From Paenibacillus sp. FSL R7-0345 (GTDB lineage Bacteria; Bacillota; Bacilli; Paenibacillales; Paenibacillaceae): 64,000 bases of DNA. The notes below the pieces were generated by a model. The model made no database searches. It had not been told where the DNA came from and saw only the letters and a list, made by a program, of their open reading frames with translations. Position numbers and translations under genes: made by a program. Below are positions 17,581 to 26,513 of this stretch, piece after piece. Location: positions 5,252,501-5,316,500 of the forward strand of contig NZ_CP152002.1 in NCBI RefSeq assembly GCF_038595055.1, read 5' to 3'. The first letter of the stretch is position 1. Each line of letters starts with the position of its first letter.

Positions 17581-18162
17581 ATGAGAAAATCAATGTGTCT
17601 GTTGCTGGTACTGCTGCTGCTGACAAGCTGCGGTATCGCTAATAAAGAGTCATCACCCTCTCCTCAGAGTAAACAATCGCCTGAAGCGTTAAGCAGCCAG
17701 GGGGATTACGGGGTGCAGCAGCTGTCTGACGACAACGCCAACGTCCGCGGGAGTAACATGGAGTCCGGAACCGGACAACCTTATAACGCTCAGGATAACA
17801 GCGATGTTGCATTGAAGGACCATTTTGAGCAGTTGGCCAAAAGAGTACCGGGAGTAAACGGAGCCCACTGTGTCGTCATGAACAATGTGGCTGTAGTCGG
17901 CCTTGATGTCGACGGGTCACTTGAGCGTTCCCGGGTCGGAAGCATTAAATATTCGGTAGCCGAGGCAATCCGCAAGGATCCCCGCGGTGTAAAGGCACTG
18001 GTCACAGCCGATATGGATCTTTCAGGCCGGCTGGATGACATGGGCCGCCATATTTCGCAGGGTAACCCGGTTTCCGGCTTTGCCTCCGAATTGGCAGATA
18101 TTATCGGCCGGATCATCCCTCAGCTGCCCGGGGATACGAAGCCGCAAGGTAACAATCAATAA
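17581..18162 (+). CDS. ylaJ: YhcN/YlaJ family sporulation lipoprotein
   Basis: Predicted spore-envelope lipoprotein. The 193-residue product has a lipoprotein signal peptide with lipobox LTSC (acylated Cys17), a polar Ser/Gln-rich linker to about residue 75, and a YhcN-YlaJ domain: HFEQLAKRVPGVNGAHCVVMNNVAVVGLDVD-type text (for example LAKRVPGVNGAHCVV) and DPRGVKALVTADMDLSGRL. ATG is preceded by AAAGGAG. It is divergent from ylaK and converges on ylaL with a shared terminator. In Bacillus such proteins are made in the forespore or mother cell late in sporulation. Confidence 0.88.
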   Translation: MRKSMCLLLVLLLLTSCGIANKESSPSPQSKQSPEALSSQGDYGVQQLSDDNANVRGSNMESGTGQPYNAQDNSDVALKDHFEQLAKRVPGVNGAHCVVMNNVAVVGLDVDGSLERSRVGSIKYSVAEAIRKDPRGVKALVTADMDLSGRLDDMGRHISQGNPVSGFASELADIIGRIIPQLPGDTKPQGNNQ

Positions 18163-18209
18163 TAGGTCCGCCGCTGAATCACTCCCTTATATTGGTATAA
18201 CAAGTAGAC

Positions 18210-18245
18210 AAAAAAAGCCTAGTGAGATAATCACTGGGCTTTTTG
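18210..18245. terminator. Bidirectional terminator between ylaJ and ylaL
   Basis: AAAAAAGCC-AGTGA / TCACT-GGCTTTTT. It has an A run on one side and a T run on the other and overlaps the last codons of ylaL. Confidence 0.88.
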
Positions 18246-18686
18246 CATGGCGGCAAACACTTGTCCGTCCAGCTTCTCAGCTGCACGGGCATCATATACC
18301 TTGGCATATTTCGGGGCGGACTCAAGCGCAGCGCCATAAAACAACGCATTACGGACCGCTTCAATTTCAACATCAAAACAGCACAACTTAAAAGGCACAT
18401 CCGGAAGCGGATCCTGCTTCACCGCAGCACGGCCGTTAATGGCGTGAACAGTTCCCTCGCCAAATACCGTAATCGTCACAAGCGGGTTAACCTTCATGTT
18501 GTTCACCAGCCGTGACCGGTGATCGACTGCCAGACGCAGAACAGAAGGGGAAACGGCGTAAATCCAGGAAATAGCTGTAGACGTAGGTCCTCCCGTTTCG
18601 GCATCCACCGTGTTAAGAAGAACAAAGGTCTCAGATTGCAGCATCGAAAGCAGGGATTCATTAAGCTGAGCAACGGCTTCGGACAT
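18231..18686 (-). CDS. ylaL: Pyridoxamine 5'-phosphate oxidase-like FMN-binding protein (YlaL-like)
   Basis: Split-barrel flavin-binding fold protein of unknown substrate, 151 residues. Text characteristic of the family: SETFVLLNTVDAETGGPTST, AISWIYAVSPSVLRLAVDHRSRLVNNMKVNPLVTITVFG-type strands and FYGAALESAPKYAKVYD. ATG 18684-18686 is preceded by AGGGGG; a 12-codon longer frame has no ribosome site. The assignment to YlaL rests on the surrounding yla gene order and family-level similarity; the biochemical role is unknown. Confidence 0.75.
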   Translation of the reverse strand: MSEAVAQLNESLLSMLQSETFVLLNTVDAETGGPTSTAISWIYAVSPSVLRLAVDHRSRLVNNMKVNPLVTITVFGEGTVHAINGRAAVKQDPLPDVPFKLCCFDVEIEAVRNALFYGAALESAPKYAKVYDARAAEKLDGQVFAAMQKAQ

Positions 18687-18801
18687 AAGTACAGGCCCCC
18701 TATGCGGCAAATGTGCATTCAATTTATTATATTATAGCATACGCGTAAACTTGCATTCAATTTAGAGATGTTTCCATACAGCTGCTCAATGTGCCTTGGA
18801 A

Positions 18802-19881
18802 TCAGTTACTGGAGCCTGTTGCTGCAGCACCGGCTAACGTAGCCTGGAGGCTCTGTTTGGCGTTATCCAGCTCTGTATCGTTAATATATACATACGGGCT
18901 GCGCCAGGTACCTGTTACCGGGACAAAAGAGATATTCTCTTTGGAAATCTTCCAGTAGGTAGCAATCATGCTCTTAATCTGCTCATTCTCAATATCAGTT
19001 TCCAGATTATTGCCGACTGCGTCCATAACCTTGCCGATTTTGAGTACACCGCCCAGCGACTGCATCTGTCCGACCAGCGCGTTCAGCACCTCATTCTGGC
19101 GCTTGTTGCGGTCAAAGTCATCCGATGCTGCTGTTTTCGGGCTGCAGTTGGACTTGCGGTACCGTACATAATCAAGCGCGTCATCCCCGCCCAGCTGTGC
19201 CGGACCCTTTTTGAGATTAATATCGGTTCCGTCCACACTGTCGGTATAGCACATATCAGCGCTGATGTTCACATCTACCCCGCCCAGCTCATCCACAATG
19301 TCCCGGAAGCCCTGGAAATCGAGTACAGTAACATAATCAATATCAATCCCCAGATATTTGCCCATCATCGTCTTCATCTCATCCTCGGCGGATAGGCCGG
19401 ATGTATCTTCTTTACCCTTGAATCTTGCGTAGTAGGCATTAATCTTGTTCTTCTTATAACCGCTGAGCTCCACGTACGTATCACGGGGCAAGGAAACGAC
19501 CGTTGCCGACTCTGTATCCGGATTCAGTGCAGCCACCATAATAACATCCGTCAGATTGGAGGGATGCTTAGGACGGTTGTCCGTGCCGAGCAGCAGCATG
19601 GTCAGCGGCTTGGCCGAGGCCAGCTGTCCGCTGTCTACAGCCTGGTCTGTACCGAAGCCGCCCTTATCGAACTTATAGTACAAATACCCTGCATATCCCA
19701 GTCCGCCCACCACGGCAATCAGTACCAGCGTCAGCAGCATTCTGGTCAGCCTTGCAAAAAAGCTGCGCTTTTTAACTTTTTTCTTAATTGTTTTGGTTTG
19801 CGGGGCAGTCCGGTTCTGTTGTCCCCTGCCCCCCTGCGGTCCGTTTGATCTTGGAGGCAGGCTTCCTTTTCTGGTATTCAT
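18802..19881 (-). CDS. LytR-CpsA-Psr (LCP) family protein
   Basis: Membrane-anchored enzyme class that attaches teichoic acid or other anionic polymers to peptidoglycan from undecaprenyl-linked precursors. The 359-residue product has a basic cytoplasmic N-terminus (residues 1-42), one membrane segment (about 45-67), then the LCP domain: LTMLLLGTDNRPKHPSNLTDVIMVA, SLPRDTYVELSGYKKNKINAYYA-type text, IDIDYVTVLDFQGFRDIVDELGGVDV and ALDYVRYRKSNC with the conserved arginines. The insertion of this gene between ylaH and ylaL differs from Bacillus subtilis. Which polymer it handles is not determined. Confidence 0.93.
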   Translation of the reverse strand: MNTRKGSLPPRSNGPQGGRGQQNRTAPQTKTIKKKVKKRSFFARLTRMLLTLVLIAVVGGLGYAGYLYYKFDKGGFGTDQAVDSGQLASAKPLTMLLLGTDNRPKHPSNLTDVIMVAALNPDTESATVVSLPRDTYVELSGYKKNKINAYYARFKGKEDTSGLSAEDEMKTMMGKYLGIDIDYVTVLDFQGFRDIVDELGGVDVNISADMCYTDSVDGTDINLKKGPAQLGGDDALDYVRYRKSNCSPKTAASDDFDRNKRQNEVLNALVGQMQSLGGVLKIGKVMDAVGNNLETDIENEQIKSMIATYWKISKENISFVPVTGTWRSPYVYINDTELDNAKQSLQATLAGAAATGSSN

Positions 19882-19963
19882 AATGGAATAAAGTCCTTTT
19901 CAATTCACATGGATTTTGGTTCAAGCTACAGACTTAGACGAAATCCGCAGGCAAAAGTTGCGG

Positions 19964-20269
19964 TTACCGTTGTTTGTCCGGCGCTGCAGCCTTCCGTTTC
20001 TGCCGGGCCTCCACCATATAGCGGACCCTTACCAGCAGCATAAGACCTACTGCTACAAGCAGGCACTGGATAATCGGCAGCTTGTCATGCTGAAAGATCA
20101 GCAGCATACCGGAGCCGAGCGCCATCATCAGGTACAGTACAATCTCCTTGCCTAGCGGAAGCTTTTGATTCACACGGAAGACACGGTTATACACATAAGT
20201 CAGTAAAACAAAAATAACGATATAAGCGATTATCGGATGATCAGCGAACCAGCTCTGCACAGCCGTCAC
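19964..20269 (-). CDS. ylaH: YlaH-like membrane protein
   Basis: 101-residue protein with three hydrophobic segments (about residues 12-27, 41-59 and 66-80) and a basic C-terminus. The motif YVYNRVFRVNQKLPLGKEIVLY matches the YlaH family. It follows typA by about 125 bp on the same strand, as in Bacillus. Function unknown. Confidence 0.8.
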   Translation of the reverse strand: MTAVQSWFADHPIIAYIVIFVLLTYVYNRVFRVNQKLPLGKEIVLYLMMALGSGMLLIFQHDKLPIIQCLLVAVGLMLLVRVRYMVEARQKRKAAAPDKQR

Positions 20270-20353
20270 TCCTCCCGGAAATAAGGTCGCTTACATTATA
20301 GCATTCCTGCTCTTATTAATCCTTAAATTTAAGCAACCGCCATAAGACGCAGA

Positions 20354-20382
20354 AAAGCCGCCGGATTACTAATCCGGCGGCT
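20354..20382 (-). terminator. Terminator after typA
   Basis: AAGCCGCCGGATT / AATCCGGCGGCTT perfect stem followed by TTTCT, 14 bp after the typA stop. Confidence 0.9.
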
Positions 20383-20395
20383 TATGGCTGTCAGC

Positions 20396-22240
20396 TTAAG
20401 CCTGGCTAGCTTGAGCCTGCTTACGCTGCTTCTCTGCACGCTCGCGCTCACCCTTGTTAAGGATCTTCTTGCGCAGACGTACGGATTTAGGCGTGATTTC
20501 ACAATATTCATCATCATTCAGGTACTCAAGTGCACCTTCCAGTGAGAACATACGCGGAGTTTTCATTTTTACCGTTTCATCCTTGGTAGCAGAACGCACG
20601 TTAGTCAGTGCTTTCTCCTTACAGATGTTAACGATAATGTCGTTATCACGGGTGTGTTCACCAACGATCATACCTTCGTAGATGTCAGTACCCGGCTCCA
20701 GGAACAGAATACCGCGGTCTTCAACACCCATCATGCCGTAGAATGTAGTTGTTCCGGTTTCGCTGGATACAAGTACGCCCTGATGACGTCCGCCAACCTG
20801 GCCGCCAATCAATGGAGCATAGCTGTCGAACGCATGGTTCATTACGCCATAACCGCGTGTCAGCGTCAGGAAGTGTGTATTATAACCGATCAGTCCGCGT
20901 GCCGGAATCAGGAATTCCAGACGTACCTGGCCGGTACCGTTATTGATCATGTTAACCATTTCAGCTTTGCGAGTTCCAAGGCTCTCCATAACGGAGCCCA
21001 TGCTCTCTTCCGGAATATCGATGAGCAGGCGCTCAAGCGGCTCCATCTTGGCTCCGTCGATTTCCTTCACGATAACCTCAGGCTTGGAAACCTGCATTTC
21101 ATAGCCTTCACGGCGCATATTCTCGATCAGGATACCCAGGTGAAGCTCACCGCGGCCGGATACGACAAATGCGTCAGGACTGTCTGTTTCATCTACACGC
21201 AAGCTGACATCTGTTTCAAGCTCTTTGAACAGACGCTCACGCAGTTTACGGGAAGTTACCCATTTACCTTCTTTACCTGCAAACGGGCTGTTGTTCACGA
21301 GGAACGTCATTTGCATAGTAGGCTCATCAATTTTCAGAACCGGCAGCGCTTCAGGGTTAGCCGGATCAGCAATCGTTTCACCAATGTTGATATCCTTGAT
21401 TCCGGCAATTGCGACGATATCGCCTGCACCGGCCTCTTCGGTTTCAACACGCTTCAGGCCCTGGAAGCCGAACAGCTTCTCGATACGGGCAGTTTTACTC
21501 TTGCCGTCACGCATAATAACTGTTACGGACTGGCCTTGCTTGATAATACCGCGGTTAACACGTCCAACAGCGATACGTCCCAGATATTCGTTGTAATCCA
21601 TCAGGGTTACCAGGAACTGCAGCGGCTCGTCAACTTTTTCGGTTGGAGACGGGATGTACTTGGTGATGGTGTCATAAAGTGCCTGCATGTTATCGTCCTG
21701 TTTCTCAGGATCAAGGCTCGATGTTCCGTTAAGCGCGGAAGCATATACAACCGGGAATTCCAGCTGGTCATCGTTTGCTTCAAGCTCAATGAACAGATCC
21801 AGTACTTCGTCGATAACTTCCTTCGGACGGGCAGCCGGACGGTCAATCTTGTTTACAACAACAATTGGTGTCAGGTTCTGCTCCAGCGCTTTGCGCAGAA
21901 CGAACTTCGTCTGCGGCATGCAGCCTTCATAAGCATCAACAACGAGCAGTACGCCGTCAACCATCTTCATAATCCGTTCCACTTCGCCGCCGAAGTCAGC
22001 ATGGCCCGGTGTATCTACGATGTTGATCAGGAACTCTTTATAGGTAATTGCTGTATTTTTGGCAAGGATCGTGATACCGCGTTCCCGCTCCAGGTCGTTA
22101 GAGTCCATAGCACGTTCCTGCAGGGTTTCATGGGCGCTGAAAATACCGGATTGCTGCAGCAGCTGATCGACGAGCGTTGTTTTACCATGGTCAACGTGGG
22201 CAATAATCGCGATATTGCGGATTTCTGTTCTTGAATGCAT
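20396..22240 (-). CDS. typA: Translational GTPase TypA/BipA
   Basis: Ribosome-binding GTPase involved in 50S maturation and stress or cold adaptation. 614 residues from ATG 22238-22240. G1 motif AHVDHGKT at residues 14-21, G2/G3 RGITILAKNTAI and DTPGHADFGGEV, G4 NKIDRP, then domain II, the EF-G-like domains and the TypA-specific C-terminus with RGLIGYNTHFLTLTRGYGVMNH-type text (RGLIGYNTHFLT). An in-frame TTG ten codons upstream is open but adds residues not usual in the family. A 10-bp perfect palindrome TGACATGTCA (22290-22299) lies in the leader. Confidence 0.96.
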   Translation of the reverse strand: MHSRTEIRNIAIIAHVDHGKTTLVDQLLQQSGIFSAHETLQERAMDSNDLERERGITILAKNTAITYKEFLINIVDTPGHADFGGEVERIMKMVDGVLLVVDAYEGCMPQTKFVLRKALEQNLTPIVVVNKIDRPAARPKEVIDEVLDLFIELEANDDQLEFPVVYASALNGTSSLDPEKQDDNMQALYDTITKYIPSPTEKVDEPLQFLVTLMDYNEYLGRIAVGRVNRGIIKQGQSVTVIMRDGKSKTARIEKLFGFQGLKRVETEEAGAGDIVAIAGIKDINIGETIADPANPEALPVLKIDEPTMQMTFLVNNSPFAGKEGKWVTSRKLRERLFKELETDVSLRVDETDSPDAFVVSGRGELHLGILIENMRREGYEMQVSKPEVIVKEIDGAKMEPLERLLIDIPEESMGSVMESLGTRKAEMVNMINNGTGQVRLEFLIPARGLIGYNTHFLTLTRGYGVMNHAFDSYAPLIGGQVGGRHQGVLVSSETGTTTFYGMMGVEDRGILFLEPGTDIYEGMIVGEHTRDNDIIVNICKEKALTNVRSATKDETVKMKTPRMFSLEGALEYLNDDEYCEITPKSVRLRKKILNKGERERAEKQRKQAQASQA

Positions 22241-22316
22241 GATTTGTATCCAAATCCTCTCATTTATCAAATTAAAAATGTTTAAATTCTTGACATGTCA
22301 CGGCAATCTCACAAAA

Positions 22317-22344
22317 GAAGCGCCTGGCAGAAAGCCGACGCTTC
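22317..22344 (-). terminator. Terminator after the LiaF-like membrane gene
   Basis: GAAGCG..GGC / GCC..CGCTTC hairpin followed by TTTTG on the minus strand, about 100 bp after the upstream gene and 75 bp before typA. Confidence 0.65.
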
Positions 22345-22445
22345 AACATTTCTTAATTCTATAGTGAAAGCACCATGAAAAGCAAGTCTTTTTATGAAAA
22401 AACGATTTCCAGCTCCGTTTAATTTTTCTAGTTCACAGAGCGTGA

Positions 22446-22958
22446 TTACCAGCCGCCGTTCCATTTTTTGTGGCTTCCCGGCTTTCTGCGGCCAATCATC
22501 AGCCAGATTCCCGCAACTACCAGCATAATGCCGAGCAGATAGAACACGCCTGTACCAATCATGCTGAACACCAGAAGTGCAATACTAAACAGCCCGAGAA
22601 TGACAGAAAAGGCTGTAAGACCTCCGGTCCGTCCCGGAGAATAAAACGCATATTCATACAGTCCTACAGCAACCCCGAGCAGCAGCACCGGCCACAGATG
22701 ACGCATATATCCCCAGCCCCAGGTATTGCAGAAGCCCAGCAGCAGCCCGTAGACCGTCAGTATGCCGGCGGGAACCAGTATCATGGCTGAAGCCCTGCGG
22801 CTGAAAAAGAGCACATGCAGGAACAGGCCTGGAATCAGAATGACGAGCGGCCATAAGGTCCGTCCGAGAAATCCGAATACCCCCAGCTTTCCCAATAAAA
22901 TAATAAGGCCGGCGGCGGCAATGAGGATCCCCAGTTTCATGTCTTTATTTGATGACAT
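22446..22958 (-). CDS. Hypothetical membrane protein (LiaF-TM-like)
   Basis: 170 residues, mostly hydrophobic, with about six membrane segments in three pairs (residues 8-28, 34-52, 57-78, 86-104, 111-130, 137-155) and a basic tail ending HKKWNGGW. The alternating short hairpins with WPLVILIPGLFL and LWPVLLLGVAVGLYEY repeats resemble the LiaF-TM/DUF5668 type of domain. No enzymatic motif. Function is unknown; a role in envelope stress sensing would be speculation. Confidence 0.65.
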   Translation of the reverse strand: MSSNKDMKLGILIAAAGLIILLGKLGVFGFLGRTLWPLVILIPGLFLHVLFFSRRASAMILVPAGILTVYGLLLGFCNTWGWGYMRHLWPVLLLGVAVGLYEYAFYSPGRTGGLTAFSVILGLFSIALLVFSMIGTGVFYLLGIMLVVAGIWLMIGRRKPGSHKKWNGGW

Positions 22959-23084
22959 TGTTCACCTATCCCTTCATAGTTCACTTCTTTTCGCTGGATT
23001 CCTTTTATATTCTAGCTGAAACTGCCATAAAACGCCATCATTCAGCAGCATTTCCCTTCTAAAAAACGGCTTTCCCCGGCGCAG

Positions 23085-23129
23085 CAAAAAAGGCTGTGCC
23101 AAAGCTTATCCAGCTTGTGGCACAGCCTT
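23085..23129 (-). terminator. Terminator after the TerC-family gene
   Basis: AAGGCTGTGCCA..AAGCT / AGCTT..TGGCACAGCCTT followed by TTTT; arms of 17 paired bases. Confidence 0.93.
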
Positions 23130-23147
23130 CATTATTGCCGTTTTCGC

Positions 23148-23807
23148 TCAGGCCGATACCAGCCTTTTCCTGAATACGCCTGTCAGGACAACAATGATGC
23201 CCAGGGCAATTGGAAGGAGGGTGTGGTAGGAAGGCAGGAAGAACGAAATGACCAGCCCGAACTTGGCATCATGCAGCAGCATATCCCCCGCAGTATGCGC
23301 GAGAATAAATGCCCCGATGTAGACCAGAACCGGAAAACGGTGCAGCCAGCCTACAATAAGACCGCTTCCCCACACGACAATCGGAATACTGAGCATGATC
23401 CCGATGACAATCAGTGCCAGATCCCCTTTGGCTATCCCGGCAATGGCCAGTACATTGTCCAGGCTCATGACGAAGTCGGCCAGCAGGATGGTACGGATCG
23501 ATCTCCATACGCTTGAGCCCTCATCACGGACCGTGACCTCATCCTCTTCCTCCAGCAGCAGCTTGAAGGCAATCCACAGCAGCAGAATCCCTCCGCCGGC
23601 TTGGATATAGGGGATCTGGAGCAGCAGCACAGCGGCAAAGGTCAGCACGCAGCGCAGGGCCACAGCTCCTGCAGCCCCCCACCAGACAGCCAGCTTCCTG
23701 TGCTTCTCGGGCAGATTTTTGCTGGCCATCGCGATCACCATCGCATTGTCCCCGCTCAGCACAAGATTGATCATCAGAATTTGACCAAGCAAAACTATCG
23801 AATCCAT
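23148..23807 (-). CDS. TerC family integral membrane protein
   Basis: Seven-helix membrane protein of the TerC/YjbE/YkoY group, in Bacillus linked to manganese export or metal loading of secreted proteins. 219 residues from ATG 23805-23807, which has GGGGAGG upstream. The paired acidic motifs LSGDNAMVIA (helix 1) and SLDNVLAIAG (mid protein) are the conserved metal-site candidates. It lies about 100 bp after thiI. I looked for the yybP-ykoY manganese riboswitch in that gap and did not see it. Confidence 0.88.
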   Translation of the reverse strand: MDSIVLLGQILMINLVLSGDNAMVIAMASKNLPEKHRKLAVWWGAAGAVALRCVLTFAAVLLLQIPYIQAGGGILLLWIAFKLLLEEEDEVTVRDEGSSVWRSIRTILLADFVMSLDNVLAIAGIAKGDLALIVIGIMLSIPIVVWGSGLIVGWLHRFPVLVYIGAFILAHTAGDMLLHDAKFGLVISFFLPSYHTLLPIALGIIVVLTGVFRKRLVSA

Positions 23808-23909
23808 AGATTTCTTACCTCCCCGGACTACATGTATTACATGTATGTCCACAGAGGGCAAGCTATGCTACCTGTCCGGTTATTTATGCCGATACGAAAA
23901 CAGGCAGGC

Positions 23910-25199
23910 CTAGAACCATTCCTCCTGCAGCCCTGACTGGGCAGGCACAAGGTCATGCGGCTTTTCATCACCGTAGGGGGTTATGGTGATCGTCTCTGTT
24001 CCTGCGACCGCTTCATCCAGCCGGGCTGAGTATCCGGGCAGGGTTGCCTCGATTTTATCAATAATCCGCAGGTTCGGGTTGGTTGTGGGCGATTTCGGAA
24101 CAAACAGAGTACAACAATCTTCATATGGCAAAATCGACAGGTCATACGTTCCGATTCTCTGTGAAAGCTCCACAATATCGCTCTTATCCATCATCACGAG
24201 CGGGCGGAGCAGCGGCAGCGGTGTGGCGCGGCCGATAACATTCATGCTGGACAAGGTCTGGCTGGCCACCTGCCCCAGGCTGTCACCCGTTACTATCGCA
24301 AGCGCGCCTTCCCGCTCTGCGAGCTGGGTCGTAATTCTCAGCATCGCCCGCCGCATCAGCGTAATGATCAGGTTATCCTGCCCGATTCCGGTAAAAGAGG
24401 TCTGCACCTCGGTGAACGGAACCAGGTGCAGCTTGATTACCCCTGCATAACGCGACAGTACACGCGCCAGATCAACAACCTTCTGGCGGGCAAGCTCACT
24501 TGTATACGGGTAGCTGTAGAAGTGGACACATTCCACTTCCAGCCCCCGGCGCATCGAGGACCAGGCTGCTACCGGACTGTCGATGCCGCCGGACAGAAGC
24601 AGCATCGCCTTTCCGTTCGTTCCCAGCGGAAATCCGCCGACACCGTCAATCTGATCGCAGAAGATATACGTAGACCCCTCACGGATTTCCAGCTTCAGCT
24701 CAAGCGCTGGCGATTTCACATCAACCAGCAGTCCCGGATAACCCTGCAGCAGCGGGGTGGAAATCAGCTTATTCATTTCAATGGAGCCGTGCGGGAAGTC
24801 TTTCCACACACGCCGTGCGCTCACCTTGAAGGTAGTCCCCTGAGGCGGGGCAATAATCTCCAGGAAGCTGCGGCTGGCAGCCAGAATCTCGTCAAAATCC
24901 GAGCGCGAAACCTTGACCGGACTGATGGAAGCGATGCCGAACACATTCTTCAGCGCTTCGGCCAGCTCACGCCCGGGTTCCCCGTTCAGCGTGACATAAA
25001 TCCTCCCGAATTCCTTGCTAAGCACAGCCTTAGGATAAGGCTTCACCATCTCTTTGACATGGCGCAGCACGGTCTTCTCAAACCGGTTGCGGTTCTTGCC
25101 CTTTAGTGTAAACTCCCCGAAGCGCAGCAGCAGCATATCCGCATAATCTATACTGCTTCCGCGGCCTGCCGCGGCTTCAGTCCCATTCTCTCTCATCAT
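23910..25199 (-). CDS. thiI: tRNA 4-thiouridine synthase ThiI (no rhodanese domain)
   Basis: ATP-dependent sulfur transferase that makes s4U8 in tRNA. The 429-residue product has a THUMP domain (about residues 60-180) and a PP-loop SGGIDS at 203-208 followed by SPVAAW, with TGDSLGQVASQTLSSM later. The C-terminal rhodanese domain of the Escherichia coli enzyme is absent, as in Bacillus, where the paired desulfurase NifZ supplies sulfur directly. Its start overlaps the nifZ stop by 4 bp (ATGA), and the pairing itself supports the assignment. Confidence 0.96.
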   Translation of the reverse strand: MMRENGTEAAAGRGSSIDYADMLLLRFGEFTLKGKNRNRFEKTVLRHVKEMVKPYPKAVLSKEFGRIYVTLNGEPGRELAEALKNVFGIASISPVKVSRSDFDEILAASRSFLEIIAPPQGTTFKVSARRVWKDFPHGSIEMNKLISTPLLQGYPGLLVDVKSPALELKLEIREGSTYIFCDQIDGVGGFPLGTNGKAMLLLSGGIDSPVAAWSSMRRGLEVECVHFYSYPYTSELARQKVVDLARVLSRYAGVIKLHLVPFTEVQTSFTGIGQDNLIITLMRRAMLRITTQLAEREGALAIVTGDSLGQVASQTLSSMNVIGRATPLPLLRPLVMMDKSDIVELSQRIGTYDLSILPYEDCCTLFVPKSPTTNPNLRIIDKIEATLPGYSARLDEAVAGTETITITPYGDEKPHDLVPAQSGLQEEWF

Positions 25200-26350
25200 T
25201 CCGTTCTGCCCCTCTCTCCAATCTTCAATGCCTGTACAGCAGCCAGCAGCGCCTGCTCCAAAGCTGCTATATCAGCCTGTGCATGGGCATCGCCCAGGCT
25301 GATGCGCACCCCGCCGAGCGCGGCGGCGGCATCCCTGCCCATCGCCAGCAGGATCCGGCTCGGCTCCGCCAGCCGGGAGGAACAAGCGGACCGGGTAGCG
25401 ACCGTCATTCCGAGCTCTTCCAGCTTACGGGCCATCACTTCGCCATTAACGGCCGGATAGGAAAAATGCACAATATGCGGCGCCCCGTCTCTGCTGCTGT
25501 TCACCACAAATTCCGGAATACCGGATAAAAAATCCAGCAGCCGGTTCCGCAGCGGTATAATCTGCTTATTATAAGCTTCCCTGTTTTCTGCACTCATGCG
25601 AACTGCCTTGGCCGAGGCAACGATCGCGGCTACGTTCTCCGTGCCTGCGCGCGCCCCCTGCTCCTGTGACCCTCCGGTAAGCAGCGGGAACAGTGTGATG
25701 CCCTCTCTGACATACAGAATGCCAACCCCGCGCGGGCCGCGGAGCTTATGGGCAGACAGGCAGTACAGATCAGCCTGCCATTTTTTCAGCTCAGTTGGCA
25801 GCTTTCCGAAGCCCTGCACGCCATCGACATGCAGCAGCGTGCGGTGATTGGCGGCCTTGACCAGCCGCCCGATCTCCGCCAGCGGCTGTACAGCCCCGGT
25901 CTCATTGTTGACATGCATCACGCTGACCAGAACGGTGTCCTTCCGGACTGCTTCGGCAATACAGGCAGGATCTACCACCCCGTTGCTGTCAGGAGCAACA
26001 AAGGTAACCTCCCAGCCCAGCGCCTGCAGCTGCAGGCAGCTTTCATACACAGAAGGATGCTCGATCTGCGTAGTAACGATATGGCGTCCCCTGCTCTGGT
26101 ACTGCAGGGCAGCACCTTTAACAGCAAGGTTATTGCTCTCCGTGGCTCCCGAGGTGAACATAATTTCGTGCGGAGCTGCCCCTAGCGCGGCTGCACATAC
26201 CTCTCTGGAGCGGGTAAGCAGCCGGTCTGCTTCCATGCCTGCGCGGTGCAGGGAGGAAGGGTTGGCATAATGAAGCCCCATGATCTGGCCCATTGTCTGG
26301 ACCACTTCCTCATAAGGCGGGGTTGCTGCGGCATAATCCCAGTACAGCAT
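25196..26350 (-). CDS. nifZ: Cysteine desulfurase, NifZ type
   Basis: PLP enzyme taking sulfur from cysteine for ThiI. About 384 residues from ATG 26348-26350, which has AAAGGAG upstream. PLP lysine is Lys202 in SAHKLRGPRG, with the histidine in TTQIEHPSV and the cysteine persulfide residue Cys323 in TRSACSSR. The gene overlaps thiI by 4 bp. Naming as NifZ rather than IscS/SufS rests on the thiI partnership. Confidence 0.93.
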   Translation of the reverse strand: MLYWDYAAATPPYEEVVQTMGQIMGLHYANPSSLHRAGMEADRLLTRSREVCAAALGAAPHEIMFTSGATESNNLAVKGAALQYQSRGRHIVTTQIEHPSVYESCLQLQALGWEVTFVAPDSNGVVDPACIAEAVRKDTVLVSVMHVNNETGAVQPLAEIGRLVKAANHRTLLHVDGVQGFGKLPTELKKWQADLYCLSAHKLRGPRGVGILYVREGITLFPLLTGGSQEQGARAGTENVAAIVASAKAVRMSAENREAYNKQIIPLRNRLLDFLSGIPEFVVNSSRDGAPHIVHFSYPAVNGEVMARKLEELGMTVATRSACSSRLAEPSRILLAMGRDAAAALGGVRISLGDAHAQADIAALEQALLAAVQALKIGERGRTE

Positions 26351-26451
26351 ATATTTAAGTTCTCCTTTAAATTGTTGGCTAATCCCATTAGGCAATGATC
26401 TTATCAAGACCTCTAGAATACCTCAAAGTACACGCCGTATAAAGTCCTGAA

Positions 26452-26507
26452 CGAAAAAAGACCAAACGGCCAACCCCGTCGCAAAAGTCCGGGAATGCCG
26501 TTTGATC
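26452..26507 (-). terminator. Terminator after the lytic transglycosylase gene
   Basis: GATCAAACGGC / GCCGTTTGGTC arms with a long 25-nt internal loop, then six T residues. Confidence 0.75.
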
Positions 26508-26513
26508 TTACTA

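Noticed and set aside
20654..22234. 526-codon plus-strand frame opposite typA
   Set aside because: Shadow of typA; no ribosome site, no domain.
23808..23909. Manganese (yybP-ykoY) riboswitch before the TerC-family gene
   Set aside because: Interval is too short and the conserved loop sequences are not present.
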